Shown: positions 1 through 38,121, counted from the first letter of the stretch. The stretch: 64,000 nucleotides of DNA from Paraescarpia echinospica (GCA_020002185.1 CM034533.1:71883579-71947578); one strand, 5' to 3'. Notes: a model not told the origin generated them from the sequence alone. Translations and numbers: made by a program.

Positions 1-435
1 TAAGTTATACCAGGTTGGCAGGTCTGCTTGTGACGGCCAAAAAACTGGCACCATAGGTGCAGAAGGCATGCCGTACCTGGTGGCTTTCTACAGGTACCTC
101 TGCGGCCAATGTTGCGCGGAATCTGGTTCCACTACTTCAAACATTCAGAGTCTGCAAAGACACTGACGCTACAGCAGCCGGCCTTCTTACCCGGATGAAC
201 AACATCAAATTTGTGGGCACGCATGTTACAGTTCCATCAAACTTCTGTGGAAGCCACAAAGGAGAGGATCAGAGAAGTCAGTAACAACTATGATGTGGTC
301 GAAGACCTTAAGTTACAGACAGGTCCCAACGGTCCATATGCTGACCTACAGCTTCAACACAAGGATGACAGTCTGCAGTTTACGTACCTCAAAGACCTGG
401 TGAAGCATTATACTGCTGCCCTGGAGGTTAACTTG
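1..435 (+). pseudogene. hAT-derived (ZNF862/KIAA1586-like) C-terminal fragment
   Basis: Two overlapping reading frames (about 57-210, then 211-435) encode consecutive pieces that look like the part of ZNF862/KIAA1586-type proteins following their zinc finger: a WLSTGTSAANVARNL stretch and AGLLTRMNNIKFVGT, then SVEATKERIREVSNNY and AALEVNLDNRF. The frame change, with apparent loss of the segment between them, points to a decayed copy. The second piece ends in AACAGgtttgt, which could be a splice donor, so an exon of a gene entering from the left is an alternative. These proteins descend from hAT transposases; no catalytic region is visible here. The assignment rests on remembered family pattern only. 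Confidence 0.45.
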
Positions 436-600
436 GATAACAGGTTTGTAATATTAAATATAAAAATCAGTCATTGCGTCTTGTGTTTTATAATAATGGT
501 AATTGTGCTCATATTTTATTATTATAATTAATGTAAATCTCCTCGTTTTTTCGCTCTGTACCAATTTTGAAGTCTTTGCATTGGCTTCCTGTGCTATATT
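436..600. other. AT-rich spacer
   Basis: AT-rich sequence between the hAT-like fragment and the CR1 fragment. No gene or repeat structure is visible. Confidence 0.6.
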
Positions 601-1073
601 AGTACAAAGGAGAGCGACTAAAATTATACAAAAACTGAGGGATCTTAGTTATGAAATTCGCCTAAAAGAATGTGGTTTAACAACACTAGAGACCAGGAGA
701 TTGAAAGGAGATCAGATAGAAGTGTTTAAAATAATAAATAGTTATTAAAATATTGATATAAATATTTTTTACCAGTTAAGAAAGATGGAAGGACTAGAGG
801 ACATGAAGTTACATTAGCAAAGGAGCAGTGTAGATTATATATAAGAAAGTTCTCATTCTCACAAAGGACTGTAAATGAATGGAACAGATTATCTGCTGAT
901 TGTGTGGGTGCTAGTAGCGTGAATATGTTTTAAAATAAAATCGACACATACTTCAGAAGGGCGGGATACACATAGATAAAAGGGTTGGACTCTCGATAAG
1001 CCAAAGGCTTCCTTGTCCACCTGCCACCTAGAGTTAATTCTCTGGGTGGCAATCCTGTTAAATCTTGTTAAAT
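601..1073 (+). mobile_element. CR1-type LINE, 3' end fragment (5'-truncated)
   Basis: Nearly collinear with the 3' ends of the longer copies at 18304-20370 and 50022-53700. It encodes the end of the reverse transcriptase ORF (QRRATKIIQKLRDLSYEI, then TTLETRRLKGDQIEVFKI), broken by a stop at about 748 and small indels. It ends with the family's 3' tail: a short hairpin (CCACCTAGAG / CTCTGGGTGG) followed by tandem TTGTTAAATC. The 5' break at 601 is typical of incomplete target-primed reverse transcription. Not functional. Confidence 0.85.
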
Positions 1074-1381
1074 ATCGTATAATATTTAAGATCCGTACCA
1101 TTACATACCAGGCACTGTCCAGTAAGCAACCATCGTAGTTGCAATCACTGCTTTCTCCTGTAAGAAAACCTATCCAGTTTCGATCATCTAGTTCTGACCT
1201 ATTACTATTGTATAATCGGGTAATATGTATTACCCTATATGCGTAAGCTAATGTCATAATGCATTGCAAATGCAGGTGTGTGTATTGTATTAACACGCTA
1301 ACAGCATATCGACGATAACGAACCGCTGTTAGCATAGCTACATACAACACACACAAACCAAATACACCACACACACGATCG

Positions 1382-2990
<1,609 letters not shown>

Positions 2991-3218
2991 CTATAACACA
3001 CTGCGGCTAGATGGCTTCACTTCGATTTGATGTCGTCTGGATAACCTGTCGATCTTCGTCTCGTTGAGCTGTACCGTCAACTTACCAAACTACGAACAAT
3101 TCCAGTTACGGGAAAGTTTGTGGCGGGTCAGCGCTGGTAAGTCACGAGTGGAGATCTATGCAACGTCAGCTATAAAGTCGCCGATCGAAGTGAAGCCATC
3201 TAGGGCAGTGTGTTATAG
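2991..3218. mobile_element. MITE with about 35-bp terminal inverted repeats
   Basis: The left end (2991-3026) and right end (3184-3218) are inverted copies, both reading CTATAACACACTGC inward and sharing AGATGGCTTCACTTCGAT, with a one-base indel and one or two mismatches. The 228-bp body has no coding potential. The outermost bases allow a TA duplication, which would fit a Tc1/mariner-type origin, but the exact border is ambiguous. Confidence 0.85.
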
Positions 3219-3368
3219 ATTTTACAACAACACACTTTGAATTCAGGTTCCATTTATTTGTTTTTATTAATATAATGTGTTAATGGGGTTAATATGACAA
3301 TTTAGTCATGCTGCAAAGGATTGTAAAAGGAATGCGAACAAACTAACCGTCCGGAATAACTATTGCTA

Positions 3369-3409
<41 letters not shown>

Positions 3410-3870
3410 ATATATATATACATATATATATATATTATATATATATATCATAATTATACTGAACATTATTTGCATTCATAAATCAATATGTATATACGAT
3501 CATCCTGTGTATATTCCCCAGTAACATGCAGATGAACAACTAATATTTAAACTTATGAAGAGATATATTTTTTTAATGTTTTTTTCTGTACACGATGGAT
3601 CGCAAGAAACGTATTCCGTACTTTATTATCTTTGTCTTTTAGAACCGTAGAATGTAATCTGCAAAAGCGGCAGCAAAAGACACTTGACTTTAAACAATAA
3701 ATGTTATGTCATTATAGTTACCATTTATATACACCCGGTATGTATATGATGAAAATGTACCACTAATAATTAGAGGAGATCAAAGTGGAATAATAAGCAG
3801 CCGTCGCAACGTGGTGAATGTCGGGGCCTTGCCACTTGGACGCTCTCAGACTTCACATCGAAACACCGAT
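3219..3870. other. AT-rich intergenic sequence with a (TA)n tract
   Basis: A (TA)n microsatellite with a short GT interruption lies at about 3371-3449. No gene is seen. Confidence 0.7.
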
Positions 3871-3879
3871 GGGCAGTGG

Positions 3880-4240
3880 TTGCAGTTGGTGGTTTTCAGT
3901 GATCAACCAAGAGATGATGCCGAGTCCGCTCGGAGGATGAAGCAATTCGAATGACGCTCACTAAAATATCAACCACTATAATAAATACTGGGGTTTCAGG
4001 CCCCCACTCAATAATGGAGGCTAAGCCCCAAAGCCCTCCCATCCCGACACCCATGACAAGCAGTGCTGGAAGAATGGGAGTGTTTGAGAAGCATGGGTTG
4101 AAGATAAGTCTGAACAAGACAGAAATGGCACGGTTGAACACAAGAAAAGGGGATGGACATCATATTGGAGGTAAATATGATCAAGCGTGCGGATGGCTAC
4201 TTGTACTTCCGTGGAATGGTGGCTAACGATGTCGTGCGCT
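3880..4240 (+). pseudogene. LINE reverse transcriptase remnant
   Basis: Around 4081-4150 the sequence encodes VFEKHGLKISLNKTEMA, the segment just after the RT active site in many endonuclease-RT LINEs. After a frame change it continues IILEVN and DGYLYFRGMVA, corresponding to the family's DGF(V/L)YLGG motif. The YADD-type motif upstream is not preserved. The following frame to 4392 has no recognised match. Confidence 0.5.
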
Positions 4241-4774
4241 TGTATAAGTATGCCCTAGCGGAGGGCATACCTTTGAAAGAAGAAGTCACAAGGTGGGTAA
4301 TTACGTTGGCATGTTTATATGATTTAAAGTATGTGGCATTGAGAGAACAGAAACAGCATTGGCTGCACAGCAACATCCGGAGACGCACTTAAGCAAAGAG
4401 GACGAATTACGTGAGGAAAGAGATTGGCATGCAATTTAGCTCAACAAGAAATATAGTAAGAAGACAGTTAAGGATTCTCGTTGAAAAATTATGTGACAAC
4501 TATAGCTTCTTCGTGAAAAATAATAAACAACGATGATCAGCACAAAACTCCATTTAAACATCACTGCCTTAGTCATCCACCCGATTACACGTTTTTAATC
4601 ACAATAATGTCGCGGTCGTGAAAGTATATCGGCCATTGTCTTTGAGTTATGGTAACTTTACCAGACGAAACTGAAGGCGTATGACTCAATATAATTGTGA
4701 AATCTTTACATAAATGTCTCAGTTTCAGTGTCTCTACATAACAACAGTTCCTGATTCCTACAGAGCAGTGCAAG
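4241..4774. other. Upstream region of gene 1
   Basis: No clear TATA box or CpG-rich promoter was recognised. A tract ending in TTCCTACAG at 4755-4763 looks like a splice acceptor, so the start codon may lie in an exon preceded by an unseen 5' UTR exon. Confidence 0.4.
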
Positions 4775-29007
<24,233 letters not shown>

Positions 29008-30721
29008 GACGACGTGGAGGGACAAGAGGAAGTCCTCACGAAGAGATCCTCACGAAGAGGTCCTCAAGAAGAGACCCTCACGAACAATAATATGAAAAAG
29101 AAACACAATATTTGTTCTCACACTTACTACGTGTAGATTTGTCAAAAAGAAAGTGAAATTATTCATACTGATTAATGCACACACGCACGCGCTATATGTG
29201 CTTAAAAGCTTAACATTGTTTGATGTTTTTCTTCATAGGAATTGTTATTTAAATGACAAATCTGATTAAAATGCGATGGTAGAATCTTAGGCTAGTGTAA
29301 ATATGTGGTATTTCTACTGGTTGAGAACTGTTGACACAACATGGAAGAAATGTGGAAAAAGTAGCCACACTTATTTATCAAATGTAGTTAATTTGTAAGC
29401 ACAAATTAAAATTGGCGTAACAATTCTCTGACAGAACCAATAACCTCTCTCCGTTGTTTTGCCACCAACGAGACCTCTCGTGTTGTTTCTCTCACTATCA
29501 ATTGATAAACTCCAGATCATACATCAGATCATGATGTTTAACTTCGAGGGTGGCCATGTCAAGTAGATGCACATGAATTCACCTAGCAGTTTCACTGATC
29601 TAAGGGAGAGAACCACGGAACCACATTGGTCAGTGCATCCATGTAGAGAAGGAAATACGTATCTAGAATTGCTTTCACATAGATCATCATTCTACTCTGA
29701 AGCTGCGAGATATGTTGACACTCCCGTTTGCCATATATATCAGTGTCTCCCCCTCTTCCTCTGCTGCTGCTTTCTGCTATAGTCCATACAGATAAATAGT
29801 TGTGACGTGACAAGCGCGTGTCTCCTCGAAGACTTTAGGAACGAGTCTACTGGTGTCGCAACGCCAGCTTGATCCTTCGTACTTGTCCACCTACTGTTCT
29901 CCAGATTATCTCCGAGTGTCGTTGACAGATGCTGGTCCTTTAGTGGGCAGGGGCAATGTTTTCCCGTAGGCATTGAATGATAATTTATGACAACCTTTAT
30001 AAATGCATTCTCAAATGACTTAGCAATACAAAAACTGATGTTATCAGTTTTTCTCTTGACTTTTTAGTGACGTTGAACAAAGGTCACGTGTGTTTTCTCC
30101 CCTAAAATCTCCCTGCTAGAGTGTGAACATTATTGTTTGCAGCATTCAGTCATTGGGACACACGCAGAGGCATTATTCGTGGTCATTTTGAGACATTTGG
30201 CATCTTTATGTTGGTGCATGGGTTGATTTTCTGGCCAAAACATTATCCCCACTCTTTAAGGTTACCGTGCCTATTTTCTTAAATGTGTACACAATAACAT
30301 GTATCACGTTATATTGTAATCCACTGTCGAAATGAATTTGGTTTATGTTATTGTGAAACACATTGGTTTATGTTATTGTTAAACACATTGGTTTATGTTA
30401 TTGTTAAACACACTGACATTACTGCTGGTCATTTTGGGCTTCTTTATGTGTGCATATAGAGATTTCCTGACAAAAACATGTCATCACACGATACGGTCAC
30501 AAGTTCTTTTTTGTCCTTAAACCACCTATTAAGACACAAGTGCAAACCTTCAGCCACATTAAATAGTGTCTGCTAATGCGACACTTTTCGATATATTACT
30601 CTTGGTCACATTGAGTCATTCCAGTGGGTACAAGCATTGGATTTATAGTCAATACAGGCTTCCATCCCGTAAAGTAGCAAATGCATTTGTTGTCCCCACA
30701 ATACACATTAAAACATCGGTG
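29008..30721. other. 3' flank of gene 1
   Basis: ATTAAA at 29265-29270 and 29405-29410 are possible polyadenylation signals; no AATAAA was seen close to the stop. A 25-bp unit containing TTGGTTTATGTTATTG is repeated about three times at 30337-30411. The surrounding 30140-30720 belongs to a loose repeat family (CTGGTCATTTTGGG-type blocks) also glimpsed near 42300, 48400-48680 and 53760-53900. No gene. Confidence 0.55.
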
Positions 30722-31382
30722 TTAAAGGAAATAAAAACAAGGCATTAGCTAAAATCCGTTTTCCATGTGTACAGAAAATTTAATATTGCATGTAACATTC
30801 GAGAACATAAAAAAAATACAGAAAAATACATTTGTAGCATAAATTCGATTTTAAACCCGTCTGTGTAGCGATTCCCGCGGAAAATAAAAATTTAATGAGC
30901 TAGGCGATCACGTGGTATCTTAACGTCACACATGACTCTCACTCGCAGCAGGCCGACCCTTTCTATGCATTCAGAGCATGTTTACATGGATAATGTTGGG
31001 GTCGAAACGAGCGTCAGAATGAGTTGTTATGCAATAATCCGATGTAATACAAACACTAGTCATCATAGAGGAACAAGCAGTTATCTTACGGTTCCACATG
31101 AATTAAATTTTATTCAAAACAATGAATGCGAATGAGCCTACAACTTGTAGTACAAGTCGACTAGGTTTCGCCGAGCTTGGGCTCGTTTGCAGAATAATTA
31201 TATCGAATGCAACCAACGGGAGATAATGTACACCAATATACATACATAGCAAACATATATCGTATCCAGCTACAGAAAGTAACGTGTAAAATCTCATAAT
31301 ATCACTAGAATATCGATGTATGAAGGAGGAGTTGTATAATTTATCATAACAACTGAAATCAGTCAGCGAATTTCTGCCGGCC

Positions 31383-31460
31383 CTGATAGCTCTCTTGATA
31401 AACGCGTTGGTACCTTGGCATTCGTTTTACAATCGGGCGACGCCGGTTCAATCCTGACAG
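31383..31460 (+). repeat. tRNA-like sequence, left arm
   Basis: B-box GGTTCAATCCT is intact; the A-box (TGATAGCTCTCTTGATA) is degraded. Same family as 20592-20674. Confidence 0.5.
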
Positions 31461-31569
31461 CATGCAAACTATTGATTTTCTTTACACTTTTTTGTTTATG
31501 TTTTCACGAAGTAATATAAACCAAATCATTTAGTATACTATGATGCACTGTTTGTAAATTTATATTTTT

Positions 31570-31818
31570 GTAGTAATTATTTATTCGCCACAAAAATGAA
31601 AATATGGTCATTATATATAACGATGTTTCTAAATTGTATTTATCCAGACAGATCACAATCTTTTTCACATATATAATTACAATATATTACTGTACAATAT
31701 ATTTACAATTAATAAATTATATATCCATTACATTATATTTGTTTTGGTAAATAAAATTTCGAAACATCGTTATATAATGACCATATTTTCATTTTTGTGG
31801 CGAATAAATAATTACTAC
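31570..31818. repeat. Palindrome centre of element B copy 2
   Basis: GTAGTAATTATTTATTCGCC at 31570 is mirrored exactly at 31799-31818. The centre lies near 31694. Confidence 0.95.
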
Positions 31819-31934
31819 AAAAATATAAATTATTTACAAACAGTGCATCATACTATATACTAAATGATTTGGTTTATATTACTTCGTGAAAACATAAACA
31901 AAAAAAGTGTAAAGAAAATCAACAGTTTGCATGC

Positions 31935-32016
31935 TGTCAGGATTGAACCGGCGTCGCCCGATTGTAAAATAAACGACAAGTAACCAACGCGTCTACCCAC
32001 TGAGCTATCGGAACCA
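31935..32016 (-). repeat. tRNA-like sequence, right arm
   Basis: On the minus strand: a good A-box (TAGCTCAGTGGGTAGA) and B-box (GGTTCAATCCT). It is the best-preserved tRNA-like copy, consistent with a tRNA-derived Pol III promoter. Confidence 0.6.
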
Positions 32017-32129
32017 ACGGAAACTCCCTAACTGATTTAAGTTGTTATGGTAAATTGTACAACTCCTTCATGTATCGATATTCTAGTGATATTATGAGAT
32101 TATACACCTTACTTTATGTAGCTGGATAC

Positions 32130-32460
32130 TACGGTGGCTGAGAGAGGACATAGCAAAATTTTATTTTTGGGGAGAGGATATAGCAAAATTTTATTTTTTG
32201 GAAGAGGATATAGCAAAATTTTATTTTTTGTCTTCGAAAAATATTTTTTACGGTGCCTGGGAGAGGACATAGCAAAAATTTATTTTTGGGGAGAGGATAT
32301 AGCAAAATTATATTTTTTGGAAGAGGATATAGCAAAATTTTATTTTTTGTCTTCGAAAAATATTTTTTACGGTGGCGGGGAGAGGATATAAAAAAAAAAT
32401 ATTTTTAGTTATTTTTATCTCGAGATCTCGATGTTTTATCTCGAGATCTCGAGTTATGAA
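32130..32460. repeat. Left subterminal array of the IS3EU-like element
   Basis: Two units of about 125 bp. Each starts with an end-like TACGGTG motif and contains three sub-repeats of the type GAGGATATAGCAAAATTTTA. After a third TACGGTG (about 32369) there are two CTCGAGATCTCGA palindromes (32419-32453). Confidence 0.93.
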
Positions 32461-33815
32461 AGCGAGGCGAGTGAGAAGAACGTCGTGATTCATGGTCATG
32501 AATGCGGAAAAGTCGTTTGATTGATAAGTTTATTAGCTGAAATCATTTAGATTGGTATAATTCGTAAGGCACACCATTATGTACATTATGATAGTTCGTG
32601 AGTGTGTAGGTGGAGTCGTAGCCTTACTGCAAGTTACGCCACGGACACGGTTTAAGTTAGGAGTTAGGACCTTAGGCTTAGCCTTAGGCTTAGCCTTACT
32701 AGGTGATCGATAGACGATAGCTGGGCCAACTAACCAAATTTGGTATAGTTGTGGCTTAGGACCATACATAACTTATACATATATACGGTGTCGACTTATT
32801 AATATAAGCTGACGTCATGCCATTCGATCAACGCCAGATATTAAAATTATTGTCAAAAACGTCACATGACATTCGCCTTGCTACGAGGTTTGCGCTGCAT
32901 ACGCTAGATGGCAGCATTTAACAGTTCTCCAGCAGACAACACTGGAAGAAGAGGAAAATGTCAAAACTTGTTCCTATTTTGGCAACTGCAAAACGCAAAG
33001 CAAATTAATACAAGCTTGTATTATCCCCTTTGAGCAGCGGTAGTAGCATCAGCATTTGTTTGCGGACGCCTCTGAACTAGCACGTGGTTCTTGGACATGG
33101 GAAGTGGTCCACCTCATTCAATTGCCAGTGTCGGTGAACGTTCCGCTCGCGTATCTCACTCCATCTACTCCTGGCGGAGGTGATAGGATCAACAATATCC
33201 ATTAGCCCACTGACAGTAATTATAAATCGACTGACTTAAGTCAATTTTAGCTCATACACACATCATTTCATGTGATATGTGCACTGTGGCTACTCCACAT
33301 ACAATTTAACCATAAGACTGTCACAGTTTAAATAGGGTTGAAACTAGAAAGGGCCCATGCACATTTCCTGAGCGCAACATAGTGAACTGTGTGTATCTGG
33401 TACTTCAGTTCAGAAATCTTGATGTGAGAACTACATTGTCTTCAGGGATTTGTGTAACCCAATGTTTGAGGTTAGGGATTAGTGATCTCACTCTAGAAAG
33501 GCATGTATATATTGGTCGTCTAATAAATTCCACGGTACTTCTCCAATGAAGACCATTTTGTAGCAAAATTTTGTGTATGTGGCTGAGCATTTCTGGGATG
33601 CCTATAAATAATTTTTCATTGATGGTTTATAAACCTTGATCAATGCTAAAAGAAACCTCCTAAAAACGTCCCTAGAAATGACAGCGTGGTCACATTGTTT
33701 TGTGCAGAACACGGTCACTGTTGTCTTTGCTCCGTTGTTGTCTGGGTAGGGCCAACATTCATCTTTCCTGATTTATCTATAATTTGCATTGTATTTTTAA
33801 TTTAAGGAAACCTTA
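32461..33815. other. Interior of the transposon, left of the HECT gene
   Basis: Contains a short TTAGGCTTAGCC-type repeat (32670-32697). No coding sequence recognised; presumably promoter and 5' UTR of the HECT gene. Confidence 0.4.
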
Positions 33816-36800
33816 ATGATGGAAATTGACGTGATGGAGTCTGGCAGTGGCATGTACGAATACCTTGCAAAAAGAAATGTGGCAGCCAACATATTGGCAA
33901 AAATGAAGGATGAAAAGGTACACATTTTAGCCCTTGGACAAATTTTGCTTATTATTTCTAATGTATTTTTATACTATATTCATTCAAACCCATTGCTGAG
34001 GTATTGAGGTGAGAACCTGACAATGTTTTTTCAAAAGTCAATAGTTGTTCCTAAATCAATCAAAAAATAAAGAATATAGCTAAATGAACAATTATAAAAC
34101 TACTTTCTGTCACAAAACCCTTCCTCAGTTGATACCCCCCAAAAAATTGAACAAACATGTTATCTTTTACTTATCACCCTGGTACACTTTCAACCCTATA
34201 CTAGAACAATACATATAGGCCATGAGCCAGAGGGTTTGTTGGTCCATTTTTAGGGACGAATGTGATTTTTGGCTAGGCCTACATCCCTAGAGATGGAAAA
34301 AAGGTGATAGCATTGCAGCACTCCCATATCCGCATATCCGCTATCCCCATATCCGCGACAACAAGTTTTCTATGAAATTGCTAATGGGGGCCTATACACA
34401 AACTACTATGGAATATTTACTATACATCTCAGTAGAATGAAAATTGGACAACGTGTGGTTTCAATGGCATGCTTTCCAAACATATCAAACTTATTTTCAT
34501 TCCTTGAGAATTGTGGATGTTGTGGTAATTGATCTACCACATCTCAAAATGTAATCCACAGCATTCAGGTTTTAAAAAAAATTACTTAAAATTCTGGCTA
34601 ATAACCACATGTATCCTCATTCGAGGTTCTTATTGCACCAGAATGTTGGATTACATCCCTAGATATGAAAAATATATGTGACTGCATTGCAGTACATACA
34701 TTCTTTTGTGTGAAATCACTCTTTTTAATCCTTTGCTCATTTCTGCGAAAACTATTTTTCTATGGAAACTGCTGAAGGCGTGGTCACGCACAAATCATTA
34801 TACAATAGTTATTATACCATATTATATCTTATGGGTATGATAATTGTACGTAATACGGCTGAAGTGTCATGTGTCATATACATGTGAAAATGGTTTTAAT
34901 ACCTTGAGAAATGTGGAATTTATGGCATTTTATCTACCGCGTCTCAACATGCAATCCACGCCATTCAGGCATTCAACAAAATAAATCACTTAAATGTCTG
35001 GCTAGTAACCTCATATATCCACATTCAAGGTTCTTGTTGCAACAGAATGGTCACTGGAGTTCAGGTTTTATTATGTAGACACAGCCTGTACATTTTATTG
35101 CAGTTATATGTATTATCATGACATTTAAATTTGCAGTTGTTGTCATTGAAATAAAATTACATTTTCTTATGTTAGCCACCTAAAGTTCTGACTGTAACAC
35201 TAACTAACATACTATGGACTTATAGACATTCAAATTATACAGGTACACAGTATTGAACATTTCACATGCATAATTAATTATGTCCTTAGTTGAGGTTGGA
35301 GACAGTGTTTAGTAATCACAGCCATCATCCAGTTCCTCCTCAGCTACACTTTCATCATTGTCAGTACTAGACATCTGATTGTCACAGTCTTGTAGTCTGT
35401 ACATATCAGTACATCTGTGTCCATTTGACAAGCAGACACACTTTGGCAGTTCACACTTCCTGGGACAACTGCATGCTAGTAGATCCAACATGGCACCGGG
35501 TGCTGGCTGACCTTCCATCCAGTGTACAACCAGTTGCTCAGTCCCATCTTCTCTTTCCAACTTCCAGCCTCTGCCAACTGGGGTCTGAGTCCTTGGGTCC
35601 TGCTCCAAACATCTTCTCCATATTGCAGCCTGGTAGTTTACGCATTGTGCATGTTTCAACAAACAGTCAGTGCATGGTGGCAGTTGGTGACTCTATCTCA
35701 CCTTTCTTTGCACAGAACAAGTGGTATCTCAGATCATTGACATTCACAGCAGAAGATTTTGGAGCGTAAAGACAGCATGTAAATGCCTCTAGTTTGTCCA
35801 TGAGATCTGGAGAGAGAGATCCCATTCCTGGCCCAGCATCCTGAATGAGTCCTGTGATTCTTTGTTGCTAGTCAAGAGTGATTTCTCAAAGAAAGCTGGG
35901 GGTGCTGCAATGCTATCACCTATTTTCCATCTCTAGGGATGTAGGCCTAGCCAAAAATCACTATGAGCATTCGTCCCTAAAAATGTACCGGTTGCCCAAA
36001 TTTTTGGTCTTGGCTCAAGGCCTAATAGGAAAGAACATTTTTCACTCTTAATTTGTATGCAAGTGTTTCATTTTATGTGTGTGTGTGTGTGCGTGCGTGC
36101 GCGTGTGTGTATTGGGATCAGCTTTGTCATGTTGTAAGTTGAATGTTGAACAGTGCCCAAAAGAGAACCCCATTGGCCACTAAAAATAATCAAAATAAAT
36201 CACAGCCATTTGCAAAACGGCCGCCATTTTGATTTTGTTTATTTCTTTATCATTTCAGATTGATGAATTCGCTATAACTCTGATGAGTGACGAGATGCTT
36301 GGCCAATACCTCTGTGTGGGAGATCGAGTGGCATTGGTCAACTATTGTAAACGAAAACTGGCTGGACATGTTGGAGACAACCAGCCAACCAGGAAGTCGA
36401 CACTTCTACAAAAGCTCCGGAAAAAATTTAAAGCATCAACAGAGGGTGCTAGCGAGGAGGCCAGCAGTCCGAATGCCGCAAAGAAGTATCGGCTAATCGA
36501 AATTGGCTGGTTACATTTTGATGATAATGTCGATGCGTACAGGCCAGTACGAATGAAGAAAGGAGGAGGAACCAGGTCAAGGCGAGTAGAAAAATCTGCA
36601 AAGAAAAAGGACCTTCTTACCATTGCAATAGATTTGTTTTTCCCAGGAGGAGAATCCAGTAAAGGATCTAGGTCGAAATTCGATTTCGATCTAGTTGACT
36701 TCAAAGAATGTGAAATCGATGCAGAAAATACAGTCGGTCAGCTATATGAAGATACAAATATCAGACTCCTAAGGTTTTATCTTCGAACTACTCCTCGTGA

Positions 36801-38121
36801 ATCGGAGGAGGAAATCGACTCGCCTCTGCCTACACTTCCATGGTTATCTTGCCATGGTAAATCTGCCGAAAGTGCATCGTCCTCCTCGGTTGCCGACGTT
36901 GTTGGAAACATTGCACGTTTTGTAAACACCACTACCTGTAGCAGCACTGCAGAGTGTCAGACCGCACCTCCTCTTGATGTACGCCAAGCGGTTGATGACC
37001 TTATTGAGGAAGTAAGTTTTTCACACGATGCCTCATTAGACTCCGAGATACGATTCGGGCCAGTCGAAGCTGGAGAATTTTGGAACCCCAGTGTCACTAT
37101 TCCCTACGAACCTGCTGACCATTCAACACCATGAAATTTGCGTCACCTCGTGATTAGTCGTGGAAATAGCCTCAATGAACTGACCGAAGCTTTCTCTGAT
37201 CCAGACATTCTGAATGACAATATATCGATAAGGCGCAAGGGCACAAATGGTGAACTAGAAGCCGGCGTTGGAGAAGGTGTAGCAAAGGACTGTTTGTCTG
37301 AGTTCTGGGAGGAGTTCTACAGCCGATACACTCTTGGTAATGACGTGAAAGTACCTTACTTGCGCCACGATGTTCACGAGTCCAAATGGAAAGCTGTAGC
37401 GCGAATAATCTTGTATGGCTGGAAAGAATTTGGCTACATCCCGATCGCACTGGCCCGAACGCTTATTGAGCATGCTCTGTACGGGAAGGCGTTCTCTGAC
37501 CTTAGAGAACAATTCCTCCACTACGTGGACACTGTCGAACGAGATATTATTCGAGTTGCACTGGATAACTTCAAGAAGGCTGACGAAATAGAGCTTGACT
37601 TTCTTGAAAACCACAATTGCAAGCGGGCTGCAACCACAGCAAATTTTGCCATGATTATAGACGAGATGGCCCATAAGGAACTCGTGCAAACGCCGATGTA
37701 TGTGATCGAGTGCTGGAGGAGTGTATTGCAGCCAAGGATGGGGCATCTTCAATTCGAAGAACTAAACCGTCTGTACGAAGGATTAGTTCTGACGAACAGG
37801 AAGGTTGTGAAGTGCATTGATTTTCCCCCGGAGGTTTCCGAATCAGAGAAGACGGTGTCCAAATGTTTGCAGATGTATGTCAGAGGACTTTCAGAAAAGA
37901 AACTCGGCGACTTCCTGCGATTCTGCACCGGAAGTGACTTACTTTCTTGCTCACGGATTCAAGTCATCTTTGTGACCATGTCAGAATTCGAGAAACGGCC
38001 CATTGGTCATACATGTGGAAATGTGTTGGAGGTGCCAACCAACTACGAAAACTACCCAGACTTCCGTGCTGATTTTGATCGCATTCTCGAGTCTAATGTT
38101 TGGGTGATGGATATCAATTAA
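33816..38121 (+). CDS. HECT-domain E3 ubiquitin ligase carried by the transposon (one in-frame stop)
   Basis: Exon 1 (33816-33917, donor AAAAG|gtacac) joins in phase to exon 2 (36259-38121, acceptor CATTTCAG). Across the junction the sequence resembles a SAM-like helical domain (ILAKMKDEK + IDEFAITLMSDEML ... GDRVALVNYCKRK). A basic/acidic linker follows. After a single TGA (37132-37134) the same frame continues with a HECT domain: NLRHLVISRGNSLNEL ... GEGVAKDCLSEFWEEFY in the N-lobe, and LGDFLRFCTGSDLL ... PIGHTCGNVLEVP in the C-lobe. The catalytic cysteine is codon 38014-38016. HECT ligases pass ubiquitin from an E2 via this Cys to substrates. It is about 656 codons plus exon 1. Exon 1 may have further upstream exons (TTTAATTTAAG precedes it). 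Whether it is one gene with a nonsense mutation or two proteins is open. Confidence 0.78.
34216..36024. mobile_element. Nested element in the HECT-gene intron
   Basis: Inverted ends of about 110 bp. Left from 34216 and right ending at 36024 both read TAGGCC(A/T)TGAGCCA inward, then share TTTTTAGGGACGAATG and GGCTAGGCCTACATCC. The body holds a decayed minus-strand gene (35309-35770). It makes up most of the HECT intron; target duplication unclear. Confidence 0.72.
35309..35770 (-). pseudogene. Cys-rich transposon-associated protein fragment
   Basis: Read on minus: VNDLRYHLFCAKKGEIES, then (after a one-base frameshift) LPPCTDCLLKHAQCVNYQAA, IWRRCLEQDP, VHWMEGQPAP and the Cys cluster CSCPRKCELPKCVCLSNG, ending in an acidic tail. 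I recall this LPP-x4-L-x-x-H / C-x-C pattern from uncharacterised multicopy proteins of invertebrate transposons. Function unknown. Confidence 0.55.

Noticed and set aside
4226..4392. Separate small gene after the LINE remnant
   Set aside because: An open frame of chance length without any recognised motif or start context.
29567..29982. Short frames downstream of gene 1
   Set aside because: Overlapping frames on both strands with no family resemblance or splice support.
37132..37134. Selenocysteine TGA in the HECT gene
   Set aside because: The position is in a linker, no selenoprotein family is involved and no downstream hairpin was recognised; nonsense or readthrough is simpler.
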